Part shown: in pieces, positions 7,991 to 18,008 of the stretch | Layout: every line of letters starts with the position of its first letter | Position numbering within the stretch: position 1 is the stretch's first letter | Origin: Pseudomonas koreensis | Lineage (GTDB): Bacteria > Pseudomonadota > Gammaproteobacteria > Pseudomonadales > Pseudomonadaceae | Length of the DNA: 64,000 nt | Assembly (NCBI RefSeq): GCF_012986595.1 | Contig: NZ_JAAQYM010000008.1 | Span: forward strand, 124,001-188,000 | Direction: 5' to 3' | Program-made: the position numbers and the translations under genes | The notes under the pieces: generated by a model | What the model was told of the DNA's origin: nothing | The model's input: only the letters and a program-made list of their open reading frames with translations | Database searches by the model: none

Positions 7991-8179
7991 GGTACATCTC
8001 CTGAAAAGGTCGATTACTTGATGTTGGTCTGATGCCTTAGACGGTTGGTGCCGATTGGCTGACGAGCGGTTGTAGTTGCTCAGTGGCGTTAGGTCGCCCC
8101 CCTGTCGGTGGATCCGATGCAACCACCGCCGCCAGCCCAGGGTCACAATTTTCACACCCTGTTCGCCGGAGCCTGGACG

Positions 8180-8974
8180 ATGAAAAACCTGCGGATCGCC
8201 ACCTTCAACGTCAACGGCCTGCGTGCGCGGCTGCCGAACCTGTTGGAATGGCTCAAGCGCGAGCAGCCGGACATCGCCTGCCTGCAGGAACTCAAGTCGG
8301 TGGACAGCGCTTTCCCTGCCGCCGAGCTGGAAGCGGCGGGGTACGGCGCGATCTGGCACGGACAGGCATCCTGGAATGGCGTGGCGATCCTCGCCCGCGA
8401 TGCGCAGCCGCTGGAGAGTCGGCGCGGCCTGCCGGGCGATCCCGAGGACAAGCACAGCCGTTATCTGGAGGCGGCGGTGCACGGTGTGCTGGTGGGCTGC
8501 CTGTACCTGCCCAACGGCAATCCGCAACCGGGGCCGAAGTTCGACTACAAACTGGCCTGGTTCGAGCGCCTGATCCGCTACGCCAAAGACCTGCAAAGCA
8601 GCGATCATCCAGTGGTGCTGGCCGGTGACTACAACGTGGTGCCCACCGACATGGACATCTACAACACCCGCTCGTGGCTCAAGGATGCGTTGCTGCAACC
8701 GCAAAGCCGCGAGTGTTATCAGCGGCTACTGGATCAGGGCTGGACCGACTCGCTGCGACACCTGTATCCCGACGATCGGCTCTACACGTTCTGGGATTAC
8801 TTCCGTCAGCATTGGCAAACCAACTCCGGCCTGCGCATCGATCATCTGCTGCTCAATCCGGCGCTCAGTCCGTATCTGCACGAGGCCGGGGTCGATGCCT
8901 GGGCGCGCAACCAGCCGCACGCCAGCGACCATGCGCCGACGTGGATCCGCATCGGTTCGCGCAAGCGTCGGTAG
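8180..8974 (+). CDS. xthA: Exodeoxyribonuclease III / AP endonuclease
   Basis: A 264-residue endonuclease/exonuclease/phosphatase-fold enzyme. Family motifs are complete: ATFNVNGLRAR with Asn10, CLQELKS with the metal-binding Glu37, LAGDYNVVPTDMDIYN, FWDYF, GLRIDHLLLNP and the terminal catalytic SDHAPTW. It removes nucleotides from duplex 3' ends and cleaves at abasic sites in base excision repair. The start at 8180 gives the usual N-terminus MKNLRIATFN; the frame is open to 8108 but that extension is Pro-rich and unconserved. It is a single gene, 100 bases before the N-acetyltransferase gene. Pseudomonas often has two Xth/ExoA paralogues, so the exact orthologue is not certain. Confidence 0.9.
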   Translation: MKNLRIATFNVNGLRARLPNLLEWLKREQPDIACLQELKSVDSAFPAAELEAAGYGAIWHGQASWNGVAILARDAQPLESRRGLPGDPEDKHSRYLEAAVHGVLVGCLYLPNGNPQPGPKFDYKLAWFERLIRYAKDLQSSDHPVVLAGDYNVVPTDMDIYNTRSWLKDALLQPQSRECYQRLLDQGWTDSLRHLYPDDRLYTFWDYFRQHWQTNSGLRIDHLLLNPALSPYLHEAGVDAWARNQPHASDHAPTWIRIGSRKRR

Positions 8975-9074
8975 CGCTGATTGGCGAAATCAATTGTCGG
9001 ACCCGGGGGGCAATCCCGTATACATGTCGGCCATCGGCGCAGCGATCCGCGGCCACATGCAAAAGGACTGAGCA

Positions 9075-9902
9075 ATGAGCGAGCCACGTCTGGCGAATCC
9101 GACGTTGTACCTGCAACGCCTGGGGTTCGATACCCCACCGGCACCAACCCTGGACACCCTGCGGCAATTGCAGCGGCGTCATACCGTGGTCTTTCCCTTC
9201 GAGAATCTGTCGACAATCACTGGCGCGCCGGTGTTGATCGATCTGGCATCGGTCGAGCAAAAAGTCCTGCACGGTGGCCGTGGCGGCTACTGCTACGAAC
9301 TGAACAATCTGTTTCTGGCACTGTTGCAGGAATTGGGTTTTGAGGCGCGCGGCATCTCGGGGCGCGTCGTGCTGGCGCAGCCCGAGGGCACATGGACGGC
9401 GCGCACCCATCGCCTGAGCCTGGTGATCATCGATGGCGAGCGCTACATCACCGATGTCGGCTTCGGCGGCATGGTGCCGACTGCGCCGCTGCTGCTCGAT
9501 ACCGAGGCGGAACAGGCAACGCCGCACGAACCTTATCGCATCGAAAAACAGGCCGATGGCTACATGCTGCGCGCCCAGGTCGCCGGCGAGTGGCGCGCGA
9601 TGTACCTGTTTGACCTGCAACGCCAGGAGGACATCGATTACACCCTCGGCAACTGGTACGTCTCGACCCATCCCGAGTCACCGTTCGCCAAGCGCCTGAT
9701 GGTCGCGTGCACCGGAGAGGGCTGGCGCCGCACCCTGAACAACGGCAGCTTCGCGATCCACCACATGGGCGCCGACAGCGAGCGGCGCGAGGTGGCGGAT
9801 GTCGATGAACTGATTGAGATGCTGGAGCAGGAATTCGGCCTGCGTCTGCCTGAGCGGCCGGGTGTGCGCGAGTCGCTGGGGCGGATGATTCTGCCGGTCT
9901 GA
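9075..9902 (+). CDS. Arylamine N-acetyltransferase
   Basis: A 275-residue NAT/NhoA family enzyme. The Cys-His-Asp triad is visible: RGGYCYELNN (Cys73), TARTHRLS (His112) and ITDVGFGG (Asp127). It transfers acetyl groups from acetyl-CoA to arylamines and hydrazines in the cytoplasm, usually as detoxification. The length is typical of the family. The ATG follows AAAAGGACTGAGCA, a fair ribosome site. It is possibly co-transcribed with the exonuclease gene 100 bases upstream, although the link is not functional. No terminator is evident after it. Confidence 0.92.
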   Translation: MSEPRLANPTLYLQRLGFDTPPAPTLDTLRQLQRRHTVVFPFENLSTITGAPVLIDLASVEQKVLHGGRGGYCYELNNLFLALLQELGFEARGISGRVVLAQPEGTWTARTHRLSLVIIDGERYITDVGFGGMVPTAPLLLDTEAEQATPHEPYRIEKQADGYMLRAQVAGEWRAMYLFDLQRQEDIDYTLGNWYVSTHPESPFAKRLMVACTGEGWRRTLNNGSFAIHHMGADSERREVADVDELIEMLEQEFGLRLPERPGVRESLGRMILPV

Positions 9903-10072
9903 GGAGTCGACGCTTGCCCTTTTGCGCAGCGCTGTACCGCTGGTCGCTATCAACACTCCAGCCGAGTGCGATAAAAACCAAGGAGCGGAGGGGGCGTGTT
10001 GCCGGATTTGTGGGGCGATGGCGGTGGCGGGATAGAAGGTCGGGTGGCTACCTATCCATTATGTGACTGACA

Positions 10073-10116
10073 AGTTGTATACAACTCTATGGACATTTGT
10101 CCCGAGTATTGAATAC
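10073..10116 (+). promoter_or_regulatory. Two palindromes upstream of the purine permease gene
   Basis: A perfect 14-base palindrome AGTTGTATACAACT lies at 10073-10086 and a second, GTATTGAATAC, at 10106-10116, 36 bases before the permease start. The TTGTATACAA core resembles operators of GntR/FadR-type regulators, which are common controllers of purine-catabolic genes. No regulator gene is adjacent. The assignment to a regulator family is inference. Confidence 0.6.
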
Positions 10117-10151
10117 AGTGTGCGCATAACAAAAACCAGGGAACCCCCCAC

Positions 10152-11675
10152 ATGAAAACGCCCCATGTTTCACACCAACGGCCCGAGGACGAAAATCTCG
10201 GGGTCGGCGCGAATATGGCTTACGGCCTGCAACATGTTCTGACCATGTATGGCGGTATCGTTGCGGTGCCACTGATCATCGGCCAGGCGGCCGGCCTGTC
10301 GCCGGCGGACATTGGTTTGTTGATTGCTGCTTCATTGTTTGCGGGGGGGCTGGCGACACTGCTGCAAACCCTGGGTCTGCCATTTTTTGGCTGTCAGTTG
10401 CCGCTGGTGCAGGGCGTGTCGTTCTCTGGCGTGGCGACCATGGTCGCGATCGTCAGCAGTGGCGGGGAGGGCGGCTTCCAATCGGTGCTGGGCGCGGTGA
10501 TTGCCGCGTCCCTGATCGGCCTGCTGATCACGCCGGTGTTCTCGCGCATCACCAAGTTCTTCCCGCCGCTGGTGACCGGCATCGTAATCACCACCATCGG
10601 CCTGACGCTGATGCCGGTGGCCGCACGCTGGGCCATGGGTGGCAACAGCCATGCGACAGACTTCGGCAGCATGCAGAACATCGGTCTGGCGGCGGTGACG
10701 CTGGTGCTGGTGTTGCTGCTGAGCAAGGTCGGCAGTTCGACCATCTCGCGTCTGTCGATCCTGCTGGCCATGGTGATCGGCACGGTGCTGGCGGTGTTCC
10801 TCGGGATGGCGGATTTCTCCAGCGTTACAACCGGTCCGATGTTCGGCTTCCCGACACCGTTCCACTTCGGCATGCCGACCTTCCACTTCGCCGCGATCCT
10901 GTCGATGTGCATCGTGGTCATGGTGACCCTGGTGGAAACCTCGGCGGACATTCTGGCGGTCGGTGAAATCATCGGCACCAAGGTCGATTCCAAGCGCCTG
11001 GGCAATGGCCTGCGGGCGGACATGCTGTCGAGCATGTTTGCGCCGATCTTCGGTTCGTTCACCCAGAGCGCCTTTGCGCAGAACGTCGGGCTGGTGGCGG
11101 TCACCGGGATCAAGAGCCGTTATGTGGTGGCCACTGGCGGTGTGTTCCTGGTGATTCTCGGCCTGCTGCCGTTCATGGGCCGGGTAATTGCTGCGGTGCC
11201 GACGTCGGTGCTGGGCGGTGCCGGTATCGTGCTGTTCGGCACCGTGGCGGCGAGCGGTATCCGCACGCTGTCGAAGGTCGATTACCGCAACAACGTCAAC
11301 CTGATCATCGTCGCGACTTCGATCGGCTTCGGCATGATCCCGATCGCCGCGCCGAACTTCTACGATCATTTCCCGAGCTGGTTCGCGACCATTTTCCACT
11401 CGGGCATCAGTTCGTCGGCGATCATGGCGATTGTGCTGAACCTGACCTTCAACCACTTCACCGCCGGCAACTCGGATCAGCAGTCGGTGTTTGCCGCGGC
11501 GGAAGAGCGGACCCTGCGCTATCGCGATCTGGCGGCGCTGCGTGAGGGCGATTACTTCAGCGACGGCAAGCTGCATGACTGCGATGGCAAGGAAGTGCCG
11601 GTGATCGAGCCTGATGATCACGATCATGGGCACGGTGCGCCGAAAGCGCAGGTGAAAAGCAGCGAGCATGTCTGA
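10152..11675 (+). CDS. NCS2-family purine (xanthine/uric acid) permease
   Basis: A 507-residue protein with about 12-14 hydrophobic helices, the nucleobase-cation symporter-2 architecture. The family signature Q-N-x-G-x4-T is present as QNVGLVAVTG, preceded by the substrate-site stretch ETSADILAVGE. GVGANMAYGLQHVLTMYGG at the N-terminus is typical of the xanthine/urate branch rather than the uracil (UraA) branch. It would import a purine with a proton. The C-terminal tail is His/Asp-rich (DDHDHGHG), which could bind metal but is often unconserved. The start has AGGGAACCCCCC upstream. A strong symmetrical terminator follows at once, so it is monocistronic, with probable control through the upstream palindromes. 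Confidence 0.88.
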   Translation: MKTPHVSHQRPEDENLGVGANMAYGLQHVLTMYGGIVAVPLIIGQAAGLSPADIGLLIAASLFAGGLATLLQTLGLPFFGCQLPLVQGVSFSGVATMVAIVSSGGEGGFQSVLGAVIAASLIGLLITPVFSRITKFFPPLVTGIVITTIGLTLMPVAARWAMGGNSHATDFGSMQNIGLAAVTLVLVLLLSKVGSSTISRLSILLAMVIGTVLAVFLGMADFSSVTTGPMFGFPTPFHFGMPTFHFAAILSMCIVVMVTLVETSADILAVGEIIGTKVDSKRLGNGLRADMLSSMFAPIFGSFTQSAFAQNVGLVAVTGIKSRYVVATGGVFLVILGLLPFMGRVIAAVPTSVLGGAGIVLFGTVAASGIRTLSKVDYRNNVNLIIVATSIGFGMIPIAAPNFYDHFPSWFATIFHSGISSSAIMAIVLNLTFNHFTAGNSDQQSVFAAAEERTLRYRDLAALREGDYFSDGKLHDCDGKEVPVIEPDDHDHGHGAPKAQVKSSEHV

Positions 11676-11691
11676 CGGCTGCGACTGAATA

Positions 11692-11731
11692 GAAAAAGGG
11701 CCGATCTGTTTTGTACAGATCGGCCCTTTTT
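11692..11731. terminator. Strong symmetrical terminator
   Basis: AAAAAGGGCCGATCTG pairs with CAGATCGGCCCTTTTT around a short TTTTGTA loop. The A and T flanks make it usable in both directions; here it ends the permease transcript. Confidence 0.92.
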
Positions 11732-11739
11732 CATTTCAA

Positions 11740-11853
11740 GATCAAAAGATCGCAGCCTTCGGCAGCTCCTACAGATTCAGCGTTCATCCTCAGAATCAGC
11801 GGAGTATGAGATCTGTGTAGGAGCTGCCGAAGGCTGCGATCTTCTGATCTTTT
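11740..11853. repeat. REP doublet (GTAGGAGCTGCCGAAGGCTG type)
   Basis: Left arm 11740-11773 and right arm 11815-11852 are inverted copies of the GTAGGAGCTGCCGAAGGCTG family with the GCGATCTT extension, separated by about 41 bases. The same family recurs at 20772, 23614 and 39225. Confidence 0.9.
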
Positions 11854-11864
11854 CAAGCGCCCAC

Positions 11865-11899
11865 AAAAAAGCCCCTGAATCTTTCGATTCAGGGGCTTT
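11865..11899 (-). terminator. Terminator of the tRNA-Asn gene
   Basis: Read on the minus strand, AGCCCCTGAATC pairs with GATTCAGGGGCT around GAAA and is followed by six T. It sits directly 3' of the tRNA-Asn. Confidence 0.9.
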
Positions 11900-11905
11900 G
11901 CTATT

Positions 11906-11981
11906 TGGCTCCACAACCTGGACTCGAACCAGGGACCCAATGATTAACAGTCATTTGCTCTACCAACTGAGCTATTGCGGA
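11906..11981 (-). tRNA. tRNA-Asn (GTT)
   Basis: On the minus strand the 76-base gene runs TCCGCAAT... to ...GTGGAGCCA, with encoded CCA. The anticodon loop is CTGTTAA, giving GTT. The T arm GGTTCGAGTCC is canonical. Confidence 0.95.
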
Positions 11982-12165
11982 ATTGGTGCGTATGTTACTG
12001 ATTCAAAAAGAGAAGTCAAGCACAGGATATGAAATTTCCGGTTTTGTCAGGACGGACGGTGATTTGTCAGTGATTAGCGATGACCAGGACCGCCTCACAG
12101 GTCTACCATGGTCGCCCGGAAGTGGTCACACGCGCTGCCGGCCATTCGCCGAAAAGGTACGCGTC

Positions 12166-12213
12166 ATGAATCAAACCGTTCTCGTTTCCCGTCCAGGCGA
12201 GGTGCTTGCATGA
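12166..12213 (+). other. Possible 15-codon coupled leader ORF
   Basis: An ATG at 12166 opens a 15-codon frame (MNQTVLVSRPGEVLA) whose TGA overlaps the ATG of the next gene (ATGA at 12210-12213). AAAGG stands 10 bases before it. Such an arrangement would couple translation of the downstream gene. No other evidence that it is made. Confidence 0.3.
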
Positions 12214-12440
12214 GCATCGCGCAAATCAGCCTGCCCAAAGGCGTCGGCCCGCACGCCGAAAAACTCTTCGACGCGATCACCCAGGCCAGCACCGCTGAAG
12301 AATTGAACCGCGCCGGCGGCAAGGCCGAAGGTTTTGTGCTGGGGCTGGAAAGCACCAAGGCGATCAAAAGCCAGATCGCCGAATCGCTGTACGTCGCTTA
12401 TGACGATGCCGCCAGTCAGCGGGCGACCGAGTTGGCCTAA
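12210..12440 (+). CDS. Conserved hypothetical small protein
   Basis: A 76-residue cytoplasmic protein of unknown function, beginning MSIAQISLPKGVG. It is mostly helical, with Ala/Glu-rich segments (EKLFDAITQASTAEELNRAGGKAEGF) and no signal or membrane segment. Codon use is normal for the host, which supports it being real. The start is chosen for the protein's character and for the ATGA overlap with a possible leader frame. Its stop overlaps tail-to-tail by three bases with the stop of the next gene on the other strand (CTAA at 12437). Confidence 0.65.
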   Translation: MSIAQISLPKGVGPHAEKLFDAITQASTAEELNRAGGKAEGFVLGLESTKAIKSQIAESLYVAYDDAASQRATELA

Positions 12441-12637
12441 CCGCCGAAGGTAATCGTGCCGAGCATCAGCTTGGCGTAAGCCGCGGTGGCCGCCAGTTGC
12501 ACCAGCCACAGGGCCAGGCCACCGAGGAACACGCCCGCTGCGACTTGCAGCACAAGGCTCTTGTCGCGTTTGGCCGGGGCGCGGGGGATGAAATCATCCA
12601 GATCGTCACGGTCGGCGCGCAGGTTGTCGTTTTTCAT
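12437..12637 (-). CDS. Small single-pass membrane protein
   Basis: This 66-residue protein has a charged N-terminal half (MKNDNLRADRDDLDDFIPR, then APAKRDKS) and one membrane helix (LVLQVAAGVFLGGLALWLV) with a short hydrophobic tail. The positive patch PAKRDK before the helix predicts the N-terminus in the cytoplasm. GGAGCTCTCG lies before the ATG. The function is not recognised. Convergent with the hypothetical gene above. Confidence 0.7.
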   Translation of the reverse strand: MKNDNLRADRDDLDDFIPRAPAKRDKSLVLQVAAGVFLGGLALWLVQLAATAAYAKLMLGTITFGG

Positions 12638-12673
12638 AGGGAGCTCTCGCGAAAAATTCAGGTTGTCTCATAA

Positions 12674-12766
12674 CCTGTGGGAGCGAGCCTGCTCGCGAAT
12701 GCGCTGGGTCAGTCGCCATCATTGTTGACAGACAAGCCGTATTCGCGAGCAGGCTCGCTCCCACAA
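12674..12766. repeat. REP doublet (GTGGGAGCGAGCCTGCTCGCGA type)
   Basis: Arms at 12674-12698 and 12742-12765 are inverted copies of GTGGGAGCGAGCCTGCTCGCGA separated by about 43 bases. The same family recurs at 31848, 35120 (variant) and 48975, with lone or damaged copies near 16427 and 48290. Confidence 0.9.
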
Positions 12767-12814
12767 TGGGGAATTGTGTGCAGTCTAGAGGTTAAGCGCT
12801 GTTCATCAGGCAAA

Positions 12815-12848
12815 TAAAAAACGGGAAGCCCGAAGGCTTCCCGTTTTT
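12815..12848 (-). terminator. Terminator of the aminotransferase gene
   Basis: ACGGGAAGCC/GGCTTCCCGT stem with an A-rich left flank and T-rich right flank; on the minus strand it ends in six T just after the aminotransferase stop. Confidence 0.9.
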
Positions 12849-12863
12849 CATCGCAAAGCGCAA

Positions 12864-14060
12864 TCAGATGACCTGAACGATCGCATCCGTTACCGCTTTG
12901 ATGTTGCTCTGGTTCAGCGCGGCCACGCAGATGCGGCCGGTGTCCAGGGCGTAGATGCCGAACTCGTTGCGCAGGCGGTGCACCTGTTCAGTGGTCAGGC
13001 CGGAGTAGGAGAACATGCCGCGCTGACGGCCAACGAAGCTGAAGTCACGCTGCGGGGCTTTTTCGGCCAGCAGGGCAACCATTTGCTCGCGCATGCCGCG
13101 AATGCGCAGACGCATTTCTGCCAGTTCGGCTTCCCACTGGGCGCGCAGTTCCGGGCTGTTCAACACCGCGGCGACGATGCTTGCACCGTGGGTCGGCGGG
13201 TTGGAGTAGTTGGTGCGGATCACGCGTTTGACCTGCGACAGCACGCGCGCGCTTTCTTCTTTCGACTCGCTGACGATCGACAGGGCGCCAACGCGCTCGC
13301 CGTACAGCGAGAACGACTTGGAGAACGAGCTCGAGACGAAGAACGTCAGGCCCGACTCAGCGAACAGACGCACAGCCGCGGCGTCTTCGTCGATGCCGTC
13401 GCCGAAACCCTGGTAAGCCATGTCGAGGAACGGCACGTGACCTTTGGCCTTGACCATGTCCAGCACGTTGTTCCAGTCGGCCGGGGTCAGGTCGACGCCG
13501 GTCGGGTTGTGGCAGCAGGCGTGCAGCACAACGATCGAGCCGTTCGGCAGGGCGTTGAGGTCTTCGAGCATGCCGGCACGGTTAACGTCGTGAGTGGCAG
13601 CGTCGTAGTAACGGTAGTTCTGCACCGGGAAGCCAGCGGTTTCGAACAGCGCGCGGTGGTTTTCCCAGCTCGGGTCGCTGATTGCCACGACGGCGTTCGG
13701 CAGCAGTTGCTTGAGGAAGTCGGCACCGATTTTCAGTGCGCCGGTTCCGCCGACAGCCTGAGTGGTGACGATGCGACCGGCAGCGATCAGCGGCGAGTCG
13801 TTACCGAACAGCAGCTTTTGCACCGCCTGGTCGTAGGCCGCGATGCCGTCGATCGGCAGGTAGCCACGGGAGGCGTGCTGAGCAGCGCGAATGGTTTCGG
13901 CTTCGATCACGGCGCGCAGCAGGGGAATTCGCCCCTCTTCGTTGCAGTAAACACCTACACCCAGGTTGACCTTGGTGGTCCGGGTATCGGCGTTGAATGC
14001 TTCGTTGAGGCCCAGGATTGGATCGCGGGGTGCCATTTCGACAGCGGAGAACAGGCTCAT
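12864..14060 (-). CDS. tyrB: Aromatic amino-acid / aspartate aminotransferase (class I)
   Basis: This 398-residue PLP enzyme belongs to the AspC/TyrB family. The N-terminus MSLFSAVEMAPRDPILGLNEAFN and the phrases KVNLGVGVYCNEEG, HACCHNPTGVD and DMAYQGFGDG are diagnostic. The PLP lysine lies in SSFSKSFSLYGERVG, and the C-terminal RICVAALN holds the substrate-carboxylate Arg. It reversibly transaminates tyrosine, phenylalanine or aspartate with 2-oxoglutarate. Pseudomonas annotates this orthologue as the aromatic aminotransferase; the exact substrate range is inference. It is divergent from uvrB across 336 bases and monocistronic. Confidence 0.9.
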   Translation of the reverse strand: MSLFSAVEMAPRDPILGLNEAFNADTRTTKVNLGVGVYCNEEGRIPLLRAVIEAETIRAAQHASRGYLPIDGIAAYDQAVQKLLFGNDSPLIAAGRIVTTQAVGGTGALKIGADFLKQLLPNAVVAISDPSWENHRALFETAGFPVQNYRYYDAATHDVNRAGMLEDLNALPNGSIVVLHACCHNPTGVDLTPADWNNVLDMVKAKGHVPFLDMAYQGFGDGIDEDAAAVRLFAESGLTFFVSSSFSKSFSLYGERVGALSIVSESKEESARVLSQVKRVIRTNYSNPPTHGASIVAAVLNSPELRAQWEAELAEMRLRIRGMREQMVALLAEKAPQRDFSFVGRQRGMFSYSGLTTEQVHRLRNEFGIYALDTGRICVAALNQSNIKAVTDAIVQVI

Positions 14061-14396
14061 TATTACGGCGGCTCTGAATGGAGAGTGGAGGGACGTGTCG
14101 CGCTCCAGCCGAATGCACTAGAGCGGTGCACAAACGGGGAGCTAGTATAGAGGCCATCACTGAGCAATGGCGACAGGCGAATCGGCTTTTCGGGCAAGTT
14201 TTTCCGATTATTTCTTGACCGTTAGTCGATTGATCCTGTCAGAGTCTTTACCGGATGTAGGACGTTTGCCTTGAAAGCCGAGGCAATCGACACCACATTG
14301 AGCACAATCCAGGTTTTTTCTTGCGCGACATCGGTCGTTTGCGGTCGTCCCCGTGGTGCTCCGTTTTGCTCGGAGCGCCGCGATCCAGAGGTGTAT

Positions 14397-16412
<2,016 letters not shown>

Positions 16413-16426
16413 TCTCTGTTGCCTGA

Positions 16427-16446
16427 TCTGGCCTCTTCGCGAGCAG
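16427..16446. repeat. Truncated REP half
   Basis: CTGGCCTCTTCGCGAGCAGG just after uvrB matches the TCGCGAGCAGG end of the GTGGGAGCGAGCC family without the rest of the arm or its partner. Probably a decayed copy. Confidence 0.5.
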
Positions 16447-16457
16447 GCAACGCGGTC

Positions 16458-18008
16458 TTAATGAGACTCCCCAGCCTTCAGCCCCGCTGGCAATTTCTTG
16501 GTCAACAAAATCGCCAACATGCTGATCCCCAGCGCAATCCCGACAAAGTGAAACGCATCGTTGTAGGCCATGATCAGCGCCTGCTGATGGACAATCTCGC
16601 TCATTTTGCCCAGTGCTGCCGTGTCGCTGCCAAACCGGTCGGTCATTGACGCCAGGCGTTCGGCGACCTGCGGATTGGTCGGCACCACCGCCTCGCGCAA
16701 ATAATCGAAGTAGGTCTTGGTTCGCGCATCCAGCAGCGTCGCGAGCAGGGCGATGCCGATCGCGCCGCCGAGGTTACGCAGGATGTTGAACAGACTCGAC
16801 GCCGAGCCCGCGTCCTGCGGGAGGATGTACGCCGTGGCGATCAGCGAAATGGTCACCATGATCAGCGGCTGGCCCAGCGCACGGATGATCTGAATCTGAT
16901 TGAACTGCGGCCCGGCGAAATCCGGGTTGAGCACCCCTGAAGAAAAACTCGCCAACCCGAACAATCCGAAGCCCAGCGTGCACAGCCATTTCGGCGACAC
17001 GAACTTCATCAGCTTCGGCACCAGCGGAATCAGGAACAGCTGCGGCACACCCATCCACATGATCACTTCGCCGATCTGCAAGGCGTTGTAGTTCTGGATC
17101 TGCGCCAGGTACAGCGGTAGCAGATAGATCGACCCATATAGCCCGACGCCCATGCCCAGGCTGGAAATGCTCGATAAGCCGAAGTTGCGATTGCGCAGGA
17201 TGCCGAGGTTGATCAGCGGATTGGGCTTGGAAATCTGCACGATCACGAAGGTAATCAGGCTCAGCAGGGCGATGCTGCCCAGGGTCACGATCAGATTCGA
17301 TTCGAGCCAGTCCTTGCGGTGGCCTTCTTCGAGAAACACCTGCAAGCAACCGAGCCCGACGCCGAGGGTGAGGATGCCGGTGTAGTCGGTGCTTTTCAGC
17401 AGTTCCCAGTGCGCTTCTTTCTTCTCCAGCCCGTACATCAATCCGGCGATCATGATCAGCCCCGGCGGGATGTTGATGTAGAAGATGTATTCCCAGCCCC
17501 AGTTTTCCGTGAGCCAGCCGCCCAGCGTCGGGCCGATGGACGGGGCGAAGGTCGCGGTCATGGCGAACATCGCCATGCCTTTGGCGCGGTGGTGTTCGGG
17601 GAGTTTGATCAGGGTCAGGGTGAATGCCAGGGGGATCAGCGCGCCGCCGGTGAAGCCCTGCATGGCGCGAAACACGATCATGCTTTCGAGGCTCCAGGCC
17701 ATCGAGCACAGCAGCGAGGAAACCAGAAACCCCAGCGATACCCACACCGCCAGGCGCCGCGCCGAGAGCAGCTGCACCAGCCACGCGGTCAGCGGGATCA
17801 TGATGATTTCCGCCACCAGATAGGAGGTGGAAATCCACGAGCCTTCCTCCAGCGTCGCCGACAGCGCACCCTGAATATCTTTCAGCGAGGAGTTGGTGAT
17901 CTGGATGTCGAGCACCGCCATAAAGGCGCCGAGCATCACGCTCATGACGGCGATCCAGTCCCGCCGGGTCGGTTCGCCGGCGGGGCGGATCAGTTGATCA
18001 CCGGCCAT
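16458..18008 (-). CDS. DHA2-family (14-TM) drug efflux permease, EmrB-like
   Basis: A 516-residue major facilitator of the EmrB/QacA type. The DHA2 motif C-like and D1 regions are present: LGAFMAVLDIQITNSSL in helix 1, RAMQGFTGGALIPLAF and TFAPSIGPTLGGWLTENWGWEYIFYINIP. About 14 hydrophobic helices are spread over the chain. It would export hydrophobic drugs or organic acids with proton uptake, working with the adjacent membrane-fusion protein and an outer-membrane TolC/OprM channel encoded elsewhere. The start overlaps the upstream emrA-like gene by 11 bases, so they form one operon. No regulator is adjacent. Confidence 0.88.
   Translation of the reverse strand: MAGDQLIRPAGEPTRRDWIAVMSVMLGAFMAVLDIQITNSSLKDIQGALSATLEEGSWISTSYLVAEIIMIPLTAWLVQLLSARRLAVWVSLGFLVSSLLCSMAWSLESMIVFRAMQGFTGGALIPLAFTLTLIKLPEHHRAKGMAMFAMTATFAPSIGPTLGGWLTENWGWEYIFYINIPPGLIMIAGLMYGLEKKEAHWELLKSTDYTGILTLGVGLGCLQVFLEEGHRKDWLESNLIVTLGSIALLSLITFVIVQISKPNPLINLGILRNRNFGLSSISSLGMGVGLYGSIYLLPLYLAQIQNYNALQIGEVIMWMGVPQLFLIPLVPKLMKFVSPKWLCTLGFGLFGLASFSSGVLNPDFAGPQFNQIQIIRALGQPLIMVTISLIATAYILPQDAGSASSLFNILRNLGGAIGIALLATLLDARTKTYFDYLREAVVPTNPQVAERLASMTDRFGSDTAALGKMSEIVHQQALIMAYNDAFHFVGIALGISMLAILLTKKLPAGLKAGESH

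Noticed and set aside
11740..12766. Spaced inverted repeats considered as a CRISPR array
   Set aside because: Arms are inverted rather than direct, come as single pairs, match REP families elsewhere in the window and have no cas genes nearby.
14161..14396. LexA box upstream of uvrB
   Set aside because: No CTG-N10-CAG match in this interval.
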